This document shows, piece after piece, positions 15,437 to 19,974 of a stretch of 19,974 nucleotides of DNA. The translations under genes were made by a program, and so were the position numbers. The notes under the pieces were generated by a model. The model made no database searches. It saw only the letters and a program-made list of their open reading frames with translations, and was not told the origin of the DNA. Position 1 is the first letter of the stretch. Each line of letters opens with the position of its first letter. This DNA comes from Ruminococcaceae bacterium UBA4958 (GTDB lineage Bacteria > Bacillota > Clostridia > Oscillospirales > Acutalibacteraceae), in the NCBI GenBank assembly GCA_002397355.1, contig DHAI01000004.1, positions 1-19,974 of the forward strand, in the 5' to 3' direction.

Positions 15437-16360
15437 TCATTCCATTTTTTTGCCGCGGAGCGGATGCCCGCGCAGAAAATCGCTCCCGCTCATCCGCTTC
15501 CCACCGTCGGCCTGTACTTCCAGGATCTCCAGCGCCGTCCCGCAGCCGCAGCAAACGACGAAACCGTCGCCGTCCGGCACGACAAGCCCGGCTTCCCCGG
15601 AGGTATGCTCAAGCGGCCGGGCACGGTACAGTTTCAGCCTCAGTCCGGCGATCTGGGCGCTCGCAACGGGCCAGGGCACCAGCGCCCGCACCTGATTGTG
15701 GATTTCCCGGGCTGTGCGTGTCCAGTCTACGGGCGACATCTTTTTCGATACGAGGGAAACGTAGGTTGCGCGGGAAGCATCCTGCTTCTTCGGGGAAACG
15801 GAGCCGCCGCCCAGCGCCGCAAGCGTTTCCACAAGCAGCTGTGCGCCGAGGCGGGACAGGCGTTCCGTCAGCTCCGGCGTCGTTTCGTCGGGTCCGACCG
15901 GCGTGGGCTTTTGAAAAAGAATATCCCCTTCGTCGCAGGCTTCGCTCATCAGCATGGTTGTGACGCCCGTCTCGGCGTCGCCGTTCAGGACGGCCGCCTG
16001 GATCGGGGACGCGCCGCGGTATTTCGGCAGGAGCGAAGGGTGCAGGTTAACGCAGCCGTATTTCGGGATGCCGAGGATCGTCCGCGGAAGGATCTTCCCG
16101 TAAGCGGCGACGACGATCGCGTCCGGCGCAAGCGAAGCGACACGCTCCGCCTGCACGGGGCCTTTCAGGGAACCGGGCTGATATACCGTCACGCCCGCCT
16201 CCTCGGCGGCCGTTTTTACGGGCGGGGGCGTCAGCAGCATCTTGCGCCCCTGCGGTTTATCCGGCTGGGTAAACACGGCCGCGATCTCATGCCCCGCGGC
16301 AAGAAGCGCGTGAAACGGCGGCACGGCGAATTCCGGGGTTCCCATATAAACAATGCGCAT
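15437..16360 (-). CDS. fmt: Methionyl-tRNA formyltransferase
   Basis: Formylates initiator Met-tRNA with 10-formyl-THF so that translation can begin. The 307-residue protein begins MRIVYMGTPEFAV, the typical Fmt N-terminus. Catalytic residues are N105 and H107 in VNLHPSLLPKYRGASPIQ, and D143 in CDEGDIL, each one less than in E. coli Fmt. The C-terminal OB-like tRNA-binding domain runs from about 207. An upstream ATG at 16402 would add 14 residues overlapping def, but ATG 16360 has AAGGAG (16368-16373) seven bases upstream and is preferred. Only one base separates it from the def stop codon. With def it forms the formylation/deformylation pair. Confidence 0.97.
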   Translation of the reverse strand: MRIVYMGTPEFAVPPFHALLAAGHEIAAVFTQPDKPQGRKMLLTPPPVKTAAEEAGVTVYQPGSLKGPVQAERVASLAPDAIVVAAYGKILPRTILGIPKYGCVNLHPSLLPKYRGASPIQAAVLNGDAETGVTTMLMSEACDEGDILFQKPTPVGPDETTPELTERLSRLGAQLLVETLAALGGGSVSPKKQDASRATYVSLVSKKMSPVDWTRTAREIHNQVRALVPWPVASAQIAGLRLKLYRARPLEHTSGEAGLVVPDGDGFVVCCGCGTALEILEVQADGGKRMSGSDFLRGHPLRGKKME

Positions 16361-16361
16361 T

Positions 16362-16856
16362 TTATTTCTCCTTCGCCGATGAAAGCTTTTCCAGTTCCTC
16401 ATCCGTCAACATCCGCGTCACATGAGTGAGAAAAAGCTTCCCGTCCAGGTGGTCGATTTCATGGCAGGAAACGGTTGCGAGAAGGTCCTCCCCGTCGTAC
16501 TCAAACGTCTTCCCGTTTCTGTCCTGCGCCCGGACCTTCACATGCTTCGGACGTTTCGTCATGCCCCATTTCCCGGGCACGGAAAGGCAGCCTTCCAAGC
16601 TTTCCTGCTCGCCGTCCGATTCCAGAACAACGGGATTGACGAGCTCCCGCACGCCGTCGCCGATGTCGATAACGACCGCTCGGCGCAGGACGCCCACCTG
16701 AATAGCCGCAAGACCGACGCCGTTTGCGCTGTGGAGCGTTTCTGCCATATCGTCGAGCAGTTGGGCGAGACGCCTGTCGAATTTTTCCACGGGGCGGCAT
16801 GTTTTCGCAAGAAAGTTCGCGTCCCGGTCGTTCGTCAGAATATTCCGAATTGCCAT
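16362..16856 (-). CDS. def: Peptide deformylase
   Basis: Removes the formyl group from the N-terminal Met of new proteins, using a bound Fe2+ or Zn2+. All three family motifs are present: GVGLAAIQ (46-53), EGCLS with metal ligand C90, and HEIDH (132-136) with ligands H132 and H136 and catalytic E133. An in-frame TTG at 16871 would add five residues, but it lies within the ribosome binding site GGAGG (16865-16869), which is eight bases before ATG 16856, so the 164-residue form is correct. It is 22 bases after priA and one base before fmt. Confidence 0.97.
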   Translation of the reverse strand: MAIRNILTNDRDANFLAKTCRPVEKFDRRLAQLLDDMAETLHSANGVGLAAIQVGVLRRAVVIDIGDGVRELVNPVVLESDGEQESLEGCLSVPGKWGMTKRPKHVKVRAQDRNGKTFEYDGEDLLATVSCHEIDHLDGKLFLTHVTRMLTDEELEKLSSAKEK

Positions 16857-16878
16857 CGTCGATTCCTCCAATTCCAGT

Positions 16879-19335
16879 CTACAAGATCGAATCGGGGTTC
16901 AGGTCCGCAAACGCCGTGACGCCCGCGTGTTTCCTTTCCCCCGAAAACCATATTAGAAGCCGGGATACCATCTCCCGGAATTTTTTCCCGTTTCTGCACT
17001 TGACAATCAGCTTGTAACGGTACTTTCCGCTGACTTTGCTGACCGCCGCGGGAGAGGGGTTCAGCACGCGCAGAGGCTGATCCGGGTAGTCGGTTTTCGC
17101 CACTTCCCGAAGTTCCTGCAAAAAAGAAACGCTTGAGGCGCGCACCTTCGTCTCGTCCGTCCCGACGAAACCAATCATGCACAAATCGGCGAAAGGCGGG
17201 TACAGCATGGCGCGGCGAAGCGAAATCTCCCCTCTGTAAAATTCCGGGTAATTCTGATCTGCGGCAAGGCGGATGATTTTATTCTCGGGGGTAAAAGTCT
17301 GAATGACGGCGCGGCCCCGGAACCGCCCGCGGCCGGAGCGCCCCACCACCTGCGTCAGCAGATCGAACGCGCGCTCATAGCTTCGGAAATCGTCTCCGTA
17401 AAGCGCCTGATCCGCCGAAAGGACACCCACGAGCGTCACGTTCTCAAAATCCAACCCTTTCGCAACCATTTGCGTCCCGACGATAATATCATATTCGCCG
17501 TCGGCAAACTGTTTCAGCTTTTTGTCGTAGGCGAAACGCGCCATGGTGGAATCCGCGTCGAGCCGGAGAACGCGCGCCTGCGGAAACAGCTCGGAGAGCT
17601 CCTGCTGGGCGCGCTGCGTCCCGAACCCGGAATAATGCACCTGCTCCTCATGGCAGTTCGGACACTCCTTGGTAAACGGGATGGAAAAGCCACAGTAATG
17701 GCACATCAGGCGCTGGTTGGCGGCGTGGTATGTCAGCGCAATGCTGCAGTTCGGGCATGTAAGCACATGGCCGCAGGAGCGGCAGGACACAAACGTGTTG
17801 TAGCCGCGGCGGTTCAGCAGAAGAATGGACTGCTTCCCCTCCTGCAGATTCTTCTCGATACACTGCGTAAGCCGGGAACTGAAGATCGTGCGGTTCCCCC
17901 GCTCCAACTCCCGGTTCATATCGACGACGTCGACCTCCGGGAGCCTGGCGGTGCCGTAGCGGTCGGGCAGCACATTGAAGCCGTATCTCCCGATCTGCGC
18001 GCAGTAATAGGTCTCCACCGAAGGCGTTGCGGAAGAAAGCACCAAAAGCGCTTTATGGTAGGCGCACCGGTATTTTGCAACGTCCCGCGCGTGGTAGCGC
18101 GGTGAATTCTCGGACTTATAGGTGCTTTCCTGCTCCTCATCCATGATAACCAGGCCGATGTTGCGAAACGGCGCGAAAACCGCCGAACGCGTGCCAACCA
18201 CAATGGAGGCGTCACCGTTGCGCACGCGCTTCCATTCGTCGAGGCGCTCCGCGAGCGTGAGGCCGCTGTGGAACACGGCGACGCAGGAACCGTACCGCGC
18301 GCGGAAAATGGAAATCGTCTGCGGCGTAAGGGAGATTTCCGGCACCATGACGATGACACCGCGTCCGTCTTCTTTCACCCGGTCGATCAGCCGGAGAAAG
18401 ACGGAGGTTTTTCCGCTTCCGGTTACGCCGTACAGGAGCGAGACTCCCGCCTTCCCGGAGCGGTACTGCGCGTACATACGGCTGTAAGCGGCCTGCTGCG
18501 CACCGGAAAGCTCGAAGTCCGCGGGCGGCGGCGGCGCGGGGATTGAAGCGTATGGGCTGCGGTACACTTCCATGTCGTAAAGCTGAACCAACCCCTTCTT
18601 AGCCAGCGCGCGGACCACGGCCGGCGTTACTCCCGTAAAGTAGCAGAGCTCTTTCACGGAGGCGCTGCCCGCATCCCGCAGCACGGAAAAAGCCTCTTTC
18701 TGCTTCGGCGTCAGTCTCGGCGCGCCCGGCGCATCCGGCGCAATACGCGCCATCTTCCGCTTCGCGTCCCCCACCTGGCGGGTCGTACCGCTGTTTTTCA
18801 GAAGAATCCCCTGGGAAACGAGCTCTTCCGGCAACGGGCTGTCTTCCACAAGGCCGAGGGCGCGCAGGAGTTTTTCCCGTTGGACGAATTTCCCGGCTTT
18901 GGAAAGATAGGAGATCATCTGCTCCCGCTCCGGCTCAAGCCTCTCGGTGTCCAGTTCCGAAAGCGGTTTCGCCAGGGCGTACTCCGTATGCAGGCGAAGC
19001 TGGATGCCCGCCGGGAAAAAAAGCTTCGCCGCCTCAAAAAGCGTGCAGAACGTGTGTTCCTTGAGCCAGAAAACAAGGCCCACGGCTTCTTCGGAAAGAA
19101 GCGGGGCCCGATCCTCGACGGAAACAATCCGTTTCAGTTTCCCGGCGTCTTCATCCGGCGGCAGTTTCCGTTTCAGGATGATCCCCTGCCGCTTTCCGTT
19201 CGCCGGGCCAAAGGGAACGATCACGCGGCAGCCGCATTGCGCAGCCATATCCAGCCCTTCCGGAACCAGGTAGCTGAACGTCCTGTCGAAATGATAGGCG
19301 CAGTTTTCCACCGCGATCTCCGCTACGGCTGCCAA
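16879..19335 (-). CDS. priA: Primosomal replication restart helicase PriA
   Basis: 3'-to-5' superfamily 2 helicase that reloads the replisome at collapsed forks. In 818 residues: 3' DNA-end-binding domain (about 1-110), winged helix (about 205-260), Walker A GVTGSGKT (303-310), Walker B DEEQ (399-402), zinc-binding insert with eight cysteines at 518, 521, 527, 530, 545, 548, 558 and 561, and the motif V/VI region GTQMVAKGLDF and QVVGRSGRG. The Walker B box reads DEEQ rather than the DEEH of E. coli and Bacillus. The start is TTG, with a GGGGGAAGG purine tract just upstream. A GTG eight codons later with GGAG in front would also work but would cut the conserved N-terminal strand. It follows rpoZ by 12 bases; coaBC, often between them, is absent. 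Confidence 0.97.
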   Translation of the reverse strand: MAAVAEIAVENCAYHFDRTFSYLVPEGLDMAAQCGCRVIVPFGPANGKRQGIILKRKLPPDEDAGKLKRIVSVEDRAPLLSEEAVGLVFWLKEHTFCTLFEAAKLFFPAGIQLRLHTEYALAKPLSELDTERLEPEREQMISYLSKAGKFVQREKLLRALGLVEDSPLPEELVSQGILLKNSGTTRQVGDAKRKMARIAPDAPGAPRLTPKQKEAFSVLRDAGSASVKELCYFTGVTPAVVRALAKKGLVQLYDMEVYRSPYASIPAPPPPADFELSGAQQAAYSRMYAQYRSGKAGVSLLYGVTGSGKTSVFLRLIDRVKEDGRGVIVMVPEISLTPQTISIFRARYGSCVAVFHSGLTLAERLDEWKRVRNGDASIVVGTRSAVFAPFRNIGLVIMDEEQESTYKSENSPRYHARDVAKYRCAYHKALLVLSSATPSVETYYCAQIGRYGFNVLPDRYGTARLPEVDVVDMNRELERGNRTIFSSRLTQCIEKNLQEGKQSILLLNRRGYNTFVSCRSCGHVLTCPNCSIALTYHAANQRLMCHYCGFSIPFTKECPNCHEEQVHYSGFGTQRAQQELSELFPQARVLRLDADSTMARFAYDKKLKQFADGEYDIIVGTQMVAKGLDFENVTLVGVLSADQALYGDDFRSYERAFDLLTQVVGRSGRGRFRGRAVIQTFTPENKIIRLAADQNYPEFYRGEISLRRAMLYPPFADLCMIGFVGTDETKVRASSVSFLQELREVAKTDYPDQPLRVLNPSPAAVSKVSGKYRYKLIVKCRNGKKFREMVSRLLIWFSGERKHAGVTAFADLNPDSIL

Positions 19336-19347
19336 ATCCTTCCCCCC

Positions 19348-19566
19348 TCAGGTAAGGTCGTCGTCGTTCGGGTTGATCTTTTCAACCATCCGGATCTTGT
19401 GATGGATATATTCCTGAACGGCAATCTCGACCGGTTTCTCGTCGAGGATTTCCCTCTTTTTTTCCGCTTCCTCGGAGATCTGCCGTGCACGCTTGGCAAT
19501 GGCAATCACGAGCGAATAGCGGCTCTGCTCCGGCGTAAGAATCAAATCGGCGATCGGTTTAATCAT
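19348..19566 (-). CDS. rpoZ: RNA polymerase omega subunit
   Basis: Small subunit that binds the C-terminal tail of beta-prime and helps RNA polymerase assembly. The 72-residue length and the conserved SRYSLVIAIAKRARQI helix (15-30) identify it, and the tail contains the EKPVEIAVQEY segment common in Firmicutes omega. The ATG overlaps the gmk stop by eight bases; AAGGA lies about eight bases upstream, inside gmk. The gmk-rpoZ pairing is near-universal in Firmicutes and supports the call. Confidence 0.95.
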   Translation of the reverse strand: MIKPIADLILTPEQSRYSLVIAIAKRARQISEEAEKKREILDEKPVEIAVQEYIHHKIRMVEKINPNDDDLT

Positions 19567-19974
19567 CTTCCAGCATCCTTTCGATCTTCCGCTTATTGCG
19601 GAAGCTCCTGCATTTCTCTGCGTTCAAAATCCCGCAGATTTGTTCGGCGGCCCTGTCCACCGAATCATTGACAACGACGTAATCGTATTTTTCCGCTGCC
19701 GTGAGTTCTTTGCGGGCCGTTGCAAGACGCTTCCTCACGGTTTCCTCCGCCTCCGTCCCGCGGCCGCGCAGACGGTGCTCCAGTTCCTCAAGGGAAGGCG
19801 GAAGGATGAAAATACTCACCGTGTCCGGCCGCTTGCGCTCCACCTGCGCGCCGCCCTGGACCTCAATCTCGAGGAAAACATCGCGTCCCTCGGAAGTCCA
19901 CCGCGCGATCGGTGCGGTGGGCGTACCGTAGAAATTGCCGCAGTAGCACGCGCTTTCCAGCATCCCGCCGGAAT
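19559..19974 (-). CDS. gmk: Guanylate kinase (partial, 5' end outside window)
   Basis: Phosphorylates GMP to GDP with ATP. Only the last 137 codons or so are in the window; the P-loop part lies beyond the edge, so the ATG at 19963 is an internal Met rather than the start. Recognisable parts are the GMP-binding YCGNFYGTP, FLEIEVQGGAQV (with the conserved acidic residue), the lid segment RLRGRGTEAEETVRKRL, and KYDYVVVND near the C-terminus. It is the first visible gene of the long operon; the operon promoter is outside the window. Confidence 0.95.
   Translation of the reverse strand, partial: SGGMLESACYCGNFYGTPTAPIARWTSEGRDVFLEIEVQGGAQVERKRPDTVSIFILPPSLEELEHRLRGRGTEAEETVRKRLATARKELTAAEKYDYVVVNDSVDRAAEQICGILNAEKCRSFRNKRKIERMLEDD

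Noticed and set aside
1..19974. Mobile elements, CRISPR arrays, tRNA, rRNA, riboswitches, attachment sites
   Set aside because: No transposase or integrase motifs, no regularly spaced repeats, no tRNA-like cloverleaf or known riboswitch core noticed in any gap. All intergenic gaps are under 160 bases and are explained by promoters, terminators and ribosome binding sites.

Overview
The window looks like a chromosomal segment from an endospore-forming, anaerobic member of the Clostridia. The moderately high GC content would suit an Oscillospirales/Ruminococcaceae-type organism, but that placement is an inference. The evidence is the gene order gmk-rpoZ-priA-def-fmt-(Zn peptidase)-rsmB-rlmN-prpC-prkC-rsgA-thiN-(small membrane protein)-spoVM, which matches the Bacillus/Clostridium cluster, together with strong Shine-Dalgarno sites and a rubredoxin-fused flavin reductase typical of anaerobes. 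I see no mobile elements, CRISPR arrays, rRNA or tRNA genes. The region is a compact housekeeping locus.

Left part (1-7670): pepF (oligoendopeptidase F, + strand) converges on uraA (uracil permease, - strand) across a terminator. Upstream of uraA on the - strand lie a flavin reductase-rubredoxin fusion with its own strong promoter, rarA (AAA+ replication-recombination factor), and glyA (serine hydroxymethyltransferase) with promoter and terminator. The glyA and nth (endonuclease III, + strand) genes diverge from a 154-bp region holding two face-to-face promoters, each with a 17-bp spacer.

Right part (7674-19974): fourteen - strand genes run head to tail with gaps under 30 bp or overlaps, apart from one 66-bp gap after thiN. 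The reading order is gmk (5' end outside the window), rpoZ, priA, def, fmt, a YugP-like membrane zinc peptidase, rsmB, rlmN, prpC, prkC, rsgA, thiN, a 60-residue membrane protein, and a 28-codon gene that I identify as spoVM. Functionally the cluster combines nucleotide supply, transcription (omega), replication restart, N-formyl-Met synthesis and removal, rRNA methylation, the Stp/PrkC phospho-signalling pair, ribosome assembly (RsgA, in Bacillus a PrkC substrate), thiamine pyrophosphate synthesis and spore coat assembly. It ends at a bidirectional terminator shared with nth. Compared with Bacillus subtilis, coaBC (between rpoZ and priA) and rpe (between rsgA and thiN) are absent, and the zinc peptidase is inserted between fmt and rsmB.

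The most useful new points are the very short spoVM gene, which is easily missed and carries Ser instead of Pro at the position that matters in Bacillus; the adjacent Cys-rich small membrane protein with its own promoter; and corrected starts for uraA, the flavin reductase, fmt and def. I found no convincing undescribed multi-gene system.
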